NCBI GenBank assembly: GCA_018398765.1
Contig: JAHBMJ010000100.1
Coordinates: 9,192 to 56,989, forward strand
Direction of reading: 5' to 3'
Source of the DNA: Chromera velia
Lineage: Eukaryota > Sar > Chromeraceae
DNA: 47,798 nucleotides
Of this stretch, positions 1-32,347 are shown one piece after another (the stretch's first letter is position 1; the number at the start of each line of letters is the position of its first letter). The notes under the pieces were generated by a model. It was not told the origin of the DNA and searched no databases. It saw only the letters and a program-made list of their open reading frames with translations. Made by a program: the position numbers and the translations under genes.

Positions 1-230
1 GGAGGGAGGGAGGGAGGGAGGGAGGGAGAACAGAAACAATCACAGAAAGGAAAAGAAAAATCAAGCCAAAGAAAAAAGTAAGTAAGAAAGGAAGGAAAGA
101 ACGGAGAAAGGAAGGGAAAACATAAATAGAGAGAGCAAGAAAAGAAAGGAAGGAAGAAAGCAAGGAGAGAAAGGAGAAAAAAAAAGGAAACAAAAAAGAA
201 AGACAGTGAGAGAAAAATGAAGGGGGGAAG
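1..230. repeat. Purine-rich low-complexity tract
   Basis: The window opens with a GGGA tandem repeat (about 1-28). It continues as degenerate GGAA/GAAA purine-rich sequence to about 230. No coding signal was seen; open frames here come from the base composition. Confidence 0.85.
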
Positions 231-860
231 GAGGAGGAAAGAAGCGGTGTGTGGTGTGTCGTGTGTGTAATGGCTAAGCATGACGGGCATGTAAGGCGGA
301 AAGAAGTGCATGAGCAAGACGACAGGAAATTTGGGAGAACAGAAAACACACACGTGACACCAAGTAAGTCGGAGACGAAGAAAAAGAGAGAACAGTCGAC
401 GACAGAAAGAGAAAGAAAAGTTTGGACAGAAAAGCAGGACGGCTCACAGGAGAGTTATCCTACAGAGGAAGAAAACAAAAAATCAAAGAAGAAAGAAATA
501 AGGACAGATGGCAGATAAATGAAGCTTGGTTGTACCCCTCTATCTAGGTCATCTCTTTCTGTTTTGTTCCGCTGGTATCGTCTCCTGATGCTTCCATCGC
601 CATCCTGTCACATCCAGACAAAACGCCTTCTCTCTTCTTCTGTTTTCACTCGAAATTCTGGAGGAGGACAGTCGCCCCAAATAGAAACGACCACCCCTTT
701 TCCAAGAAGACCGTCTCCGCCTTCAATGACAGAACAGCAACAGAGAAAGCTGCTCAACCAAACGAAACCCCTCACAGCTTGTGACCAGAATTTGCTCCTC
801 TTTCCGAAAGGGCTCCGCTCTCTTTCTGCTTTCCGCAAAGCACAGGCAGAAAGAAACAGT
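231..860. other. Flank downstream of RPS18, no gene recognised
   Basis: This stretch lies past the RPS18 stop codon and probably holds its 3' UTR. Its left half is still purine-rich and the right half is mixed. Short open frames exist on both strands, but I recognise no protein family and see no splice-supported exon. Confidence 0.6.
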
Positions 861-1715
861 TCATCTCTTGCCCTTGGTATCGGCAGCACGGGCCTGACGA
901 CCTCTGGAGGTGGTCTTGGTGTGCTGACCGCGCACCTTCAGGTTCCAGTAGTGACGGATACCTGCCAAACAAATGCAGCAAACACATCACCATACAGATC
1001 ATGTGTAAACAGATGAGGACAGGTGGTCTGGGGAAAAAGAAAAGCAGACAGAGAGGAGGAAAAGATAAGCAGTCTCCTTGATCAACCACCCCCCCACCCT
1101 TCGTGTGCTGCATGCTGACCTCTGTGCGCCCTCATCTTCTTAAGTCTCTCAAGATCCTCACGGAGCTTGGTGTCAAGCTGGTTGGAGGCGACGTGGTAGG
1201 TCTTGCCGTCCTTGATGTCCCTCTGTCTGTTGAGGAACCAAGAGGGGATCTTGAACTGCATCGGGTTCTGAAGAATGGAGACCACCTTGTTGATCTCCTC
1301 AGCGGTGAGCTCACCAGCACTGCAACCAATAGAGACGCCCACACACGCGCATGGCATGAGTGCGACCCACAGGGTGTGGACTCGCAGCACAAAAGGAAAA
1401 GGCAGAGGGAGGCCGCCGAGAAGGGCCAACTGACCGCTTGTTCTTGTCGATGTCTGCCTTCTTGCAGATCATGTCCGACATACGCCGACCGACACCCTTG
1501 ATGACGGTCAGGGCGTACATGACCTTCTGGCGTCCGTCAACATTGGTGTTGAGGATACGCAGAATGTGCTGGAAGTCCTGGTCAATTAGAGGGTATGCCT
1601 GCACGAACAGAAAGCGCAATCAGGGCGGAAGAAATTCAACAATCGAGTCTAACGGGTGACAGAGAGCACCAGAGAGAGGGGGAAAGGCAGTGATCACGAT
1701 ATGGGGACTGACCAT
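861..1715 (-). CDS. RPS18: 40S ribosomal protein S18 (uS13), four coding exons
   Basis: This is the cytosolic small-subunit protein uS13, located at the subunit interface in the 40S head. The coding exons on the minus strand are 1713-1715, 1435-1598, 1120-1319 and 861-961. They join in frame to 155 residues; the animal and plant proteins have about 152. Family blocks in order are [68 protein letters not shown] and [16 protein letters not shown]. The C-terminus ends with a basic tail. The start ATG makes up a whole coding exon, so the first intron follows it directly. All three donors read GTCAGT or GTCAGC. It is divergent from the large EGF/GPS gene that starts at 2288. Confidence 0.97.
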
Positions 1716-2287
1716 CTTTTCGGAGTTTCACACTTATGCAGTGAAGGGCGGTCTTCTCTGACCCTTCTGGACCGAGCGGTTTCTTCCACATCCTTCATGC
1801 GAATTTCTGGGCCAGTAATAGGCCCGGCCAGTAGAAGGTGGTCGCGGTCCCCTCAGGCCGAAATTTAAGTTTTCGCTGGCCGGGGACACTTACATAGCCC
1901 CAGAAAGTCTATTGACTTGTGGGGCACTTACACCATCTCACTCGCGCGCGCTTAAATTCAGGAGAGTCTGAGGAGACGGAAGACCCATGAAGCGCACTTC
2001 TTCGAGCTGCGAATCGAGCAGCACACTGTAGCACACTTCTCACTTGGGACACTTGTACGTGGTGTCTTGCTCTCCCTGCATGAGCTCTGCAGCTGCAGAT
2101 ATGTCCATGTGAGAAGTCTGTTTGCGTGTCTCTGCTTGTTGTCTTTCTGTCCTGTCGTGCTGATTCTGTCTCTTTAGGCGAAAGGGAATGTCTGAAACTT
2201 GACTGCTTCTTTTGACTGACTCAGTCTGTCTGTCTTGACATCAAGCCAAAACGGTAAAACAAACCATATTATCTGTACCTTTTTACT
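1716..2287. promoter_or_regulatory. Divergent promoter region between RPS18 and the EGF/GPS gene
   Basis: These 572 bases separate the two start codons and must hold both 5' UTRs and any shared promoter. The pentamer CACTT occurs six times on the plus strand within 168 bases (1887, 1925, 1995, 2034, 2041, 2050). I see no clear TATA box at a convincing distance. The regulatory role is inferred from position and motif clustering only. Confidence 0.45.
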
Positions 2288-22954
<20,667 letters not shown>

Positions 22955-23063
22955 GGCAAGGAGAAATTGAGTCGATCATTGGTGTTGAATGGATCGTCCG
23001 ACTAAGTCTCTTTAGACAGAGTCAATAGAAGGCAGAACAAGCTTGAGGCTTTGGTGGGGTGTG

Positions 23064-23253
23064 ATCGATGGTGTCTGATTCTGACGTTTCTTCTCTTTCC
23101 CCCTCCCCATTTAACCCTTCCTTTTTTCGTTCCTTCTCTTCGCTCTCTTTCATTCCCTATCGATGGTGTCTGATTCTGACGTTTCTTCTCTTTCCCCCTC
23201 CCCATTTAACCCTTCCTTTTTTCGTTCCTTCTCTTCGCTCTCTTTCATTCCCT
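23064..23253. repeat. 95-bp direct tandem duplication
   Basis: Two adjacent identical-looking copies (23064-23158 and 23159-23253), each starting ATCGATGGTGTC and ending CATTCCCT. They are pyrimidine-rich and follow the large gene's stop codon. Confidence 0.95.
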
Positions 23254-24150
23254 CCTTTCTGACTGCTCTTATGTTGCATTCCTCTATAGAGAGATCGAAA
23301 AATCAAACAACGCGGTCTGGGCGGTTTGCTTCTATGTATGGGTAGGGGCGCCTTGAATCAAAGAAGCGACGAGCTGCAAAACCTCTGGCATCATACACAT
23401 GTCATTCAGTATATTTCGATGTATGGTCTCTGCCGTGGTGCTTCAAATGAACTATTCTGCAATCACTGAGGGAACGGGAGAGGGTTTTGGGTCTTTTTTA
23501 GTTGCCTGAGAGAGGACAGCAGGGGAGGGTCGGAGATGGAAAAGAGAAGAAAACAAACCTGGAGGGTCGCGTAGGTGGATCGTCAACTGGGTGGGTGGTA
23601 TTTCCCTGCTCTACTGTCTAGTGACAAGAGGGAAAGAGAGGGAGGGCATGCAGCTGGGCGCTGAATATCTCAGTCGGCCCAGTTGTACTTCTTTCTCTCA
23701 CGTTTGTGAGTCCAGTGGGGTTTCCTTCCTTTGCAAACAAATGCCAAACAAAAAGCGGTTGAATGGACGGATGGATGGAGATTCGATCGAGTCATTCCAC
23801 AAAGTCTGTGCGCAATCTGCGAGCGTCAAGTGATCACTTGGAGAAGAAATCGTTCCCCTGGGGGTCCGAGAGAGAAAAAGAAAAGAGAGATGGATGTGAG
23901 AGAGTAAGTAAGTAACTGATGATAGAGAAAAGAACTGAAAGTTAACGACTTTGCGGTTTTCTCCAGGAAACCTGTGCCGAGTTCTGTTGCATCTGTGTGA
24001 GGGTTTTTGTTTTTTCGTTGGTCACGTGAGTGGCGTCCCCTTGTATTCTTTACACTCATCTGCCATTCTCCCCCCTTGCGTTTTCACTTTTTTTTTCATG
24101 CTCAGTCTGCTGCTGCTGCTGCTGCTGCTGTGAGCGTTTTGTTGGTTCAG

Positions 24151-24202
24151 GTTTGCCGGCTAGTGCTCTGTTGTCCGTTTGCCGGCTAGTGCTCTGTTGT
24201 CC
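24151..24202. repeat. 26-bp tandem duplication
   Basis: GTTTGCCGGCTAGTGCTCTG plus six more bases is repeated twice in a row, just after a CTG trinucleotide run. Confidence 0.95.
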
Positions 24203-25404
24203 GTCCGTCTGTCAGCAGATCTAGCGGCCAACAGGGCAAAATACTAGTGCAGAAAAACGCCATATGCATGTGCACATGAGAGAACGGTATGGAAAGTCAG
24301 GAAATGGAACAGGGGTATGTCTGCTGTGATGATTGATGGGACATTTGAAAACAAAACGAGTTCTTTCTTTTTTGGCATGCCGATCGATAATTATTCCTTT
24401 CCTTCCAGGTTTGGGTCCCTAAGACAAGTCTTTGGGGCATCGACAGGCCTTCTTATGGCCGTCCATGTGCATTTACACAAGTGCGTCGGCCTGTTTCTGT
24501 GCATGCCAAATGAATGTGACCAACCCAATTTTGCTGGTGCTGTCTGTCCTGCTTCGGGCAGGTACAACACGGATCCCTGAAGAGAGAGGAACGTGGGGAG
24601 GGAGGGAGGGAGGGAGGGCATCCAGAGGTTAGAGGAGAGCGAGAGAGAAGACCTTGTGGTTGTTATGAACAGGTCGAAAACGAAAAAAGGGGGCGCCGAT
24701 TAGGTGGACCCTTGAATAAGAAGGAGAGAAGTCTTTGCTGTAAATCAAAGACTTATTTTTATTTCAGGGGGCGGAAGGTTGATGAGCCCATCATTATGAA
24801 TGGGGAGGAATGGAGACGAGTCAGCAAAGTTTCAGATCTCTCTTTCCTTTCCTCCTGTCAATGAGTCTTCCTTCCAACCGCCACGTGGTCCCGCACGCCT
24901 CACTGAATGTTTGCCTGTTCGTCTCCACTTTGCAAGCAAGTCGTCGTTTCTTCATGCTTTGTTGCGTCGTGCTGTGCTCTCTTACGTCCTGTTGTGTTGT
25001 GTCTCACTTGCTCGTGTTCTGATGTGTTTCTTGCTGATGTTTATCCAGTGTCCTTTCTCTTGTGTTGTGCGTTGCGTCGTGTTGCGTAGTTTTTGTGTCG
25101 TGTTGCGTCGAACTTTGTTGTGTCGTGTTGTGGCTGTGTTGCCGATGCGCTTCCGCTCTGCATCCCGTCTGACTCTGCACGAGAAAGGGGGGGTTCGGGA
25201 CTCTTCATTCATCTCCTCTTTCGTTCTACCTTTCCTGCTGCTGACTGGTGGCTCTCCAAGAACCGTGAGCCATTTCGTTTTCTTGTCAATCCCCTGCCCT
25301 TCTGACTCTAATATACCCTTTGCATGTGTTGCCCGTCGCGTGTGTGTTGCGAGTCTGAAAGTGTTCGTTTGCATGCGTAAGGTCTTTCTTTCTTTCTTTC
25401 CTTC

Positions 25405-25435
<31 letters not shown>

Positions 25436-26422
25436 ATTTATGAATCTCTCGAGCCCACCACAAAGAAAGAATGGAGGAACAGAGAGTAAGATCGAAGGAA
25501 GATCTTCTGATCTGATCGCACATCTCTTGCTGATGTGCTCTTGGCAACACGCTTACTGTACGGTGCCTCTACGTGCTTCTGTTGCGTGCGTGACTCTCCC
25601 TGTTTCATTCTCCCTCGCTGATGACACTAAGTTCCTTCTTCTTCTTCTTCTTCTGTCCTCATCTGTGCATGCGCTCATCAGCAGCTGGAGCTGGCCCACG
25701 TTATTCCCTCTTTCTCTCTTTCTCCCCCAGGAATGAATGAATGGAAATGCACAAGGGATTATGGACAACTCTCCCGTCCCCTGGAGCTGACTTCTGTGGT
25801 CCTTCCGATGCATCAGAAAGAGAGCCAGAAGAGGTAATTTCACATATTATCGTTTTACTCTTCGTCCCTCCTGACGGGAACAGAAGAAGGCGGTCTCGGT
25901 TTGCTCTTCTGATTGCGCCCCTGTCGGTCTCGCCCAAAAGAAAAGAAGCGAAAGCGAATTGCAGAAAAAAGAAGAGACCGAGAAAGGTTGATCGGGAGAG
26001 TGGGTGTGCCACCGATCAGGTGGTCATGTAGGAAACTAGGTAGGAAAGGAAGGAGCACGTACAGTGCAGAAGTATGTACGATCGGAGAATAAGTAGGTGC
26101 ATGGTACACAATGGTTCCTGTCGATTCATGCTGCATATCTGACAAGTGTCTGCTGCTGCTGCTGCTGCTGCTGTTTGACTTTGCTGTTGCATGGTCGTTA
26201 CGTGCATAACAAATGCGAATCTGCATATCGTATTCCGGTGCAGCTGCATTGCTGCTGCTCAGATGGTCTCCTCTTCCGGTTCAAGTTTTCTTTGTGTGGT
26301 TTCCTACTGGCAATTGCCTGTATCTGGAACTCCAGTTGGGAGAAGCTCTCAGATTCTAGCTCAGATTGAGAGTGACTCGGTCTCTCGGATTGTACGCAGG
26401 TCTCAGACAGCGCATACGCTAC

Positions 26423-26974
26423 TACACTGTGCTGTTAGGAGTAACTACCGGCCCTTCTGAGAAAGCTTTTGGTTACCATCAAATTGGTAACCAAAATATG
26501 GTACCTGGGAGGGTCTGACGGGACTGCCGCTACCGCGGTAATTTATGGTAATCTGCCCGTATCTAGGCCCGTATCTGGCCGCAGATGTGTTGAATCGGGA
26601 TCTAATATAGGAGAAACGCATCTTTAAAAACTATATAAAAACTGTATTGTATACGATATAAAAAAGATTATTTTAAACTTGTTTTGTCTATAGGTTGTTT
26701 TCACAATATCACAAACTTGACTTTAACTTACATATATTTCTAGATATATTTGTGAATATAAGAGAACTTTGCAATAAATCCATCTTTGTTACTCGATTTA
26801 TCCACTAGTTTATCTAACTTAAAAGAACGTTTACCATTGTTTTGGTTACCAAAACAACGGTAATCAATGTGACTCTGCATAATTACCATAACCATGCATG
26901 AAAATGGCTACCAAGCAGCCTAACAGCCATCTGGGTAACCAAAGTAAATTGGTTACTCCTAACAGCACAGTGTA
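26423..26974. mobile_element. MITE, 552 bp, with 8-bp target duplication
   Basis: Perfect 23-bp terminal inverted repeats start TACACTGTGCTGTTAGG (26423-26445 and 26952-26974). They are flanked by the 8-bp direct repeat TACGCTAC at 26415-26422 and 26975-26982. There is no coding capacity, and the interior is AT-rich. A subterminal hairpin lies at about 26468-26497 (TTTTGGTTACC with its complement) and a similar fold at about 26830-26864. The 8-bp duplication fits the hAT or P superfamilies; the autonomous partner is unknown. Confidence 0.9.
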
Positions 26975-26982
26975 TACGCTAC

Positions 26983-28227
26983 TATAAATACGTTGGTACC
27001 ATGTATGCAAAGCCAGATAAAACGTATATATGAATCCATGAATTAATTTTTAGCTAAACTTTTAGCCATCTTTTCTATTAGCAGGTCCACTTAACCCTAG
27101 CTTCCTACCTTTGATGGATTGATTGCTGTAGTTTATTATTTTCAATCTAGGTGCGGGCACTAAAGTTGCCTGAAAAACTTTAAACTTTAACTTTAAAACT
27201 TTTTAAGTAAGCATGCAACTAAGTGATAAATACAAAAAAAATGATAGCTGATTTAGTGGTGTATGGAGTCATACCCTGTGGTGCCGCCCTTTAAGCCTTC
27301 ACATGCGCCGTGACTGAGTGAGCTAGCGTGCCGCACCACATTCCGCCACCGCGCTTTGCTTCGTACGTATCACACGCACGTCGATCGAAGTCGAGTCTGA
27401 CCTGGTCTGACCTTTGCAATGTTCGTATTCAAGCAATATGTCACTTAAGCAACAGATAGGATTGTTTGAGACTCATGTCTGTTTGTCATAGATCGGGAGT
27501 CTGAGACTTTGAGAGAGAGGAACAGGGAGGAGCATAGGTAGAAATTGTGCAATGATAGAATGAACCCAGCTGATTGGAATCCCAGATCGCTCTAGAGCTA
27601 AACCTTCTGTAAACTGTTGCCTGAATGAGTGTTGCTCACGTTCTTTCTCTAGAATTTCCCTAAGGTTCTTGTCCTTGCTTTACCTTCTGTCTGGATGCCA
27701 TAAGGTGGCCGGACAGGGGGGACAAAGCAGGTGGCCTTGAGCACTGTCACCGTTTTGTTTTATATAGAGGTCACCCCCGTAAACGGCAGGTGACTCTAAA
27801 AGACGTTGCGAGAGAAGTTCATTTTATTTATATCGTTATATATCACTGTGGGCAAAGTTCTGCTTAGAGTTCCACTCTCATCTTCAGTTTGCCTGCTTCT
27901 GACTCTAACTAATTTATATTTTTTCCGCTGATTTTTCCATCGCAGATGATTATTTCCGATGTGAACATAAATTAAAACCTAAATAGACCGTAAAAGACTA
28001 ATCGATCGAATAGAACTTAGCATGTGGAAATGTAGCTAGGGGTGTTGTTTTGTTGCGTAGATGGATGCAAAGTTAACAGTGAGGCGGACGTACTAGGAAC
28101 CGATCTTAGTTAGAGTTAGTTAGAGGATATCTAACCCCAGTTGGAGCCTTAAATGCAGTTTCCCCCATAAACTGAGCTCTACTGAGCTCTAGGAGTGAAC
28201 GTCTACTACCTTCTTAGTACGTAGGCT
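26983..28227. other. AT-rich intergenic stretch, no gene seen
   Basis: No exon, RNA gene or element with defined ends was recognised. A CTTTAAA-rich patch lies at 27170-27210. A weak tRNA-promoter-like pair of boxes lies on the minus strand at 27264-27325 (see findings). Confidence 0.5.
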
Positions 28228-28325
28228 AGTTAATTAGTTTAGTTGTGACTGACTTAATTAAAGACCTATTTAAAAACTAATTAAAATTTTTTTAAAAAAA
28301 ATAAAGTCTGGAGGGCAAAAAAAAA
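28228..28325 (+). repeat. 98-bp A-tailed interspersed repeat, copy 1
   Basis: Starts AGTTAATTAGTTTAGTTGTG and ends GGAGGGC followed by an A-rich tail. A second copy with a few differences lies at 43052-43150. It directly abuts the 5' end of the truncated LINE. Confidence 0.88.
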
Positions 28326-30584
28326 CCCGACAGAAGTGAGGTTGGGAGACCTACTGCTTGAGGGCATTGGATATGTCGATGACCTCGTCATCTTTGAACA
28401 CTCCCCCCAAGACCTCCAGAAGAGGATTGATCGGTTGGCTACCTATTATAATAAATGGGGGTTGACGGTGAATCTGAAGAAGAAAAAGGTGATGAGATTG
28501 GCAGGTAGAGGGGGGGTAGATAAAATTCGTTTCAACGGTCGGACGGTTGAGTGGGTAAAGAGCTACAGATATCTTGGCTGTCAGGTTTTTTCTGATGCAA
28601 ACCCTCGCAAGTCTGTGACCGCCAGACTTAAAGCCACAGAAAGGGGAGTTGGGGGGGCTATGGGTCTGTGTGCATCAATAGATATACTCTCCCACCACAG
28701 TCGCATGTCCCTTTTCAAAGGGACGTGAGAGCCCACCGCTACCTATTCCCTTGAAGCTCTCCCCATTCAGGAATCTGACATCTGATGCTTAGACTCCCTC
28801 CAGCTTCGTGTTGTACGTTGGTCTCTCCATCTGCCCTGGAATTCTTTTGTATTTCCTACTGGCACCCTTGCAGCCGTTGGGCTGAGGCCCATGAGAGAGA
28901 TTTTCAGTGTCAGAGTGGGGGGGTATTTGAAAAGTCTCTCCCTTGCTCGATTGGCTTTACCTCAAGCATTGTGGGCATACCACAGGAGGGGGGAGTTAAG
29001 GGTGTGGTCGGGGTCTGCAAAGAAGCTTGTGCAACCCGTCAGTCCTGCCCTCCTGGAAGATGAACCAGATGAGGTCGATTTTAGAATATCAGATAGCAAG
29101 CTGAGAAGGGGAGCGAGAAACATAAGTGAACAAATGGATAGGGGACTGGGTAAACCCGGTCTCTATCACAGAAAAGAGACTCTTAGGAGAGGGGGGATGC
29201 AGGGGAGGCAAGGAATGCATGGGAGCATGTTTTTTCCTCCGTCTGGTTGCCTGACTGAATATCAGAAGAAGAATAGTAGCAGCCAACGTTTTGCAAAATT
29301 GGTTCTCGGAAGCTTGGTGGAGGGGAAGGGGGGCTCATGGTCTGCCTCGGCGGAACTTCTCCCCAAGCAGTTCTTGTCTTCCCCCGGGGCAGTTTTCTGC
29401 CTTTTGTTGTGTGCCATTGTTGGAGGGGGGGCAAACAATGGGGGGGGGGTTGAATCAATTTACAAAGCCTGTGAAGAGAAAAGTTGAGATAAATTGATTA
29501 ACGATCCGATTCACCATCTAACTAGCCGTCTGATAACTTATGTCCGAATGGAGGTGCCGCGGGGGAGACTGAATGATCTCTGGTATACTAGGCGACTGGA
29601 GCGTATGTCGATAGAAGAAGTGTATGAGCATGGAGAGAGATAGGAAGCCTGAGAGGGTAGGGGGGTGGGGTAGGCTAAGGAGCAGGTAAAGCGGTACTTC
29701 TCGCTTCTTCTTCAGAGGGACGCCTGAAAGGCCAGTGCCCTCATTGCTGCATGCCTAGGACTGGACTGATCAATCCTGGAGAGCAGTGTTGTTCCGTACT
29801 CCTCCGACGTGGTTGCCCAGAAGGAGATAGAATTAATATAAAGGGCGTCTATAAGTATAAGAGATCTGACGTATCGGTATATGCAGTTAAGGTGCTGTAT
29901 CGGTTAAAGGTCTATTAAACGTTCAGTACTGGCTCTACTGTATTGGTAATATTTGTTAGTACGCGTATCGGTCTAGAAAGTTCGATGCTGGATGCTGGTT
30001 CAGTCTACGCCAAGTCTGGAAGATGCTCAGAGACTTCAATCAATTGGATGTTCAAGTCAAGTCTGGAGTCAACTCTCAATCAGGAAATTCTTAAATCGGA
30101 TCACGTGATACTCATTCCAAGATTTTCTTTGATTTGATCTTTGCATGCCGTAAAATCTATAATTGCTGTTTGGTCATGCGGTGCATTACCTTTGTAATGC
30201 GATGCCTTAGGCGATGCCTTACAATGTAATGCAGTGACTTGCATTTGGCCTGTATCAAAGCATAAAATACGCATGCCTGAATTAAAAGTAATGCAATGGC
30301 TTACATTTGGCTACATTTGGCCCCAGAAAGCAAATTGTACATGCGCATGCTTGTTCCTTTAAAATTGTAAAAGTAATGCGATCGGGGTTCGAATCGGTGA
30401 CTCTTTGATTTTTAATTCTGAACCCTAACCAATATGCTATCATGGAGCGCCGAACTAGCGAAATTCATTTTGCTAATTACTAATAACAAATTGAAAGTAT
30501 TTCATTATATTTTTTTTTAAAAAAACAGTGATCTAAATCTAGAATAATTTAGAACCTAAATTCACTTTAAAGTTCAACAGAACA
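28326..30584 (+). mobile_element. 5'-truncated non-LTR retrotransposon (LINE), YVDD reverse transcriptase
   Basis: The copy starts inside the reverse transcriptase. The frame at 28336-28728 holds the catalytic motif GIGYVDDLVIF, then the downstream motifs WGLTVNLKKKKVM and YRYLGCQVF. The reading frame is then broken by shifts and stops; later pieces include 28891-29487. The final 794 bases (29791-30584) look non-coding. They recur at 42109-42894, so they are the element's 3' region. The upstream half of the ORF is missing, as expected from incomplete reverse transcription. Confidence 0.88.
30384..30451 (-). repeat. tRNA-like segment in the LINE 3' region, copy 1
   Basis: On the minus strand it has an A-box-like TAGCATATTGG and a B-box-like GATTCGAACCC at SINE-like spacing. 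The stems do not fold as a normal tRNA, so it is not called as a tRNA gene. It may be a SINE head or a chance polymerase III promoter. Confidence 0.5.
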
Positions 30585-31591
30585 TATCCCCCTTTCACAA
30601 GACGGCATGCCATGGCCGTTTCAATATTCATTAACAAAACACATCCCTCTTTTACGTTTTTTAGACCCCAACACCCCCTCCGTTGTCGTTTGATGTAGAT
30701 GATCTATGTCATATGTTCATGTTTGAGTCAATCCTGGCTTCTAGTGGTTCCTGATCAAAGACGCGCGGCGACGGCGGCGGCCTTGTGTGCGGCGGGGCGC
30801 CCCTCCGTTGCGAGCCGCCGGTGCCGATCGAGTAAGGCACTGCGTTACCTTTTAGCCCCGAAAGGCAAGCTGCAAATCCGTAACACATCTTTGATTTTGA
30901 TGCTCCTGTGGAGTATGCCGTGGCCCTGGTGAAAGGGGGAAACCGGGGGTCGCGCATTATCGTGCAGGAAGGCCTAAATACAACTAAAAATTAGTTTGAA
31001 ATTCTTACTCATAGTTATAGCAAATCGATCTGCAAACTGTCTACAATACATATTCTTTACCTGAGCTTATAAAACTAATTTGCCATATTTTTTCTAACAT
31101 TTTTAAAAAGGAAAAAATGATGATCTAGAGAATGATTGACTCGTTTTCTAGTTAACGTGATCTCTCAATACAGTAATAACTTGATTAAGTTTGATATGAA
31201 AACACAGTAAAGGTCTCTGTGAAAAAGCTCCAGACACGGAGGACGGTCCGAGGACTGGGGAAGAGTGAGCCAACAGTATTTAACCTAGTTTTTGACAGTG
31301 TATTACAGTGTCTACATATATGTCTGCATCATTTATACAATAGTTACTCTTTCATCATCTTTTACCCTTCCTAGCTTTGTCTCTGTTATTGTCTGTCTGA
31401 GACACTGTCAGTTTTTCTACTTGAGTCTGGGTGCATCGGCCTCGATCTCTTTCTCCTATAGAGAACCGTACATCCATCTGGCTCTTTCCCTCTCTCGCCC
31501 TCTATCTCTCCCTGATCATGAGTCTTTGTCTGCTACTTGTCTGTTAACATGCGCACGTACACACACACATATATATACACACACATGCACA

Positions 31592-31652
<61 letters not shown>

Positions 31653-31763
31653 TGTTCACACTCTCACCGCTATATCGCATGCACACATAAGCATGCACAT
31701 TACTCAGACTGACAAGCTCGCATAGGTATAGATCGCATATGTATACACGGACGGAAACATACA

Positions 31764-31821
<58 letters not shown>

Positions 31822-31840
31822 TACACACACACACACATAT

Positions 31841-31882
<42 letters not shown>

Positions 31883-32307
31883 GAAGATAAGATAGGGACG
31901 TACTAAGGAATGTTCTCTTTCCTTCAAAGTTTCTAAGGCTTTCATTTCATTCACAGACTGATACGCAGAACATTCAAAATTGTGTAGTGCAAAAAGAGGC
32001 AGTGGCCCTGGGCAGTTACCCCCAAAGCAAGCAAGCAACCCAGAGAGTTTTAAGTGTGATTTCAAGTAAGCAGACCTCAGTGCACCGCCTGGTGGTCGTA
32101 CAAAGGAATATGCAGGCGAACATATACCGAGAGACAACCATACACACTAGCATATACAGGCCCTGCGGTAGAGTGGAGCGGGAATATTACAGAGCCTTTC
32201 AGAGGAAGCTCTCACGTATGTACAAAAACACACGAGGCAGAAAGGCCAACACAATGAAATATATCATGGATGTAGTCCAGCTAGAGCCTTGAAGCACAAG
32301 CTGCCCA

Positions 32308-32347
<40 letters not shown>

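Larger units (their letters stand above)
22955..26414. other. Intergenic stretch, no convincing gene
   Basis: About 3.5 kb with simple repeats (TTTC near 25380-25435, CTG near 24108-24131 and 26149-26173, CTT near 25625-25650, GGGA near 24596-24618) and short open frames on both strands. One stretch after a good acceptor at 24766 reads RKVDEPIIMNGEEWRRVSKV before a stop. I found no partner exon for it. The frame at 25741-26031 has some codon structure but no recognised family. Confidence 0.55.

Noticed and set aside
249-518. 89-residue Lys/Glu-rich plus-strand frame
   Set aside because: It lies in purine-biased sequence and has no family resemblance or splice support.
24766-24864. Candidate exon after a good acceptor (RKVDEPIIMNGEEWRRVSKV)
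   Set aside because: It stops after about 30 residues and no compatible upstream exon was found. Chance cannot be excluded.
30384-30451. A functional tRNA gene on the minus strand
   Set aside because: The box sequences are present, but acceptor, D and anticodon stems do not pair properly, and the segment recurs inside a LINE tail.
28326-30584. A bacterial group II intron or retron, considered because of the YVDD motif
   Set aside because: The 5' truncation, repeated 3' region and eukaryotic setting fit a LINE. No ribozyme structure was seen.
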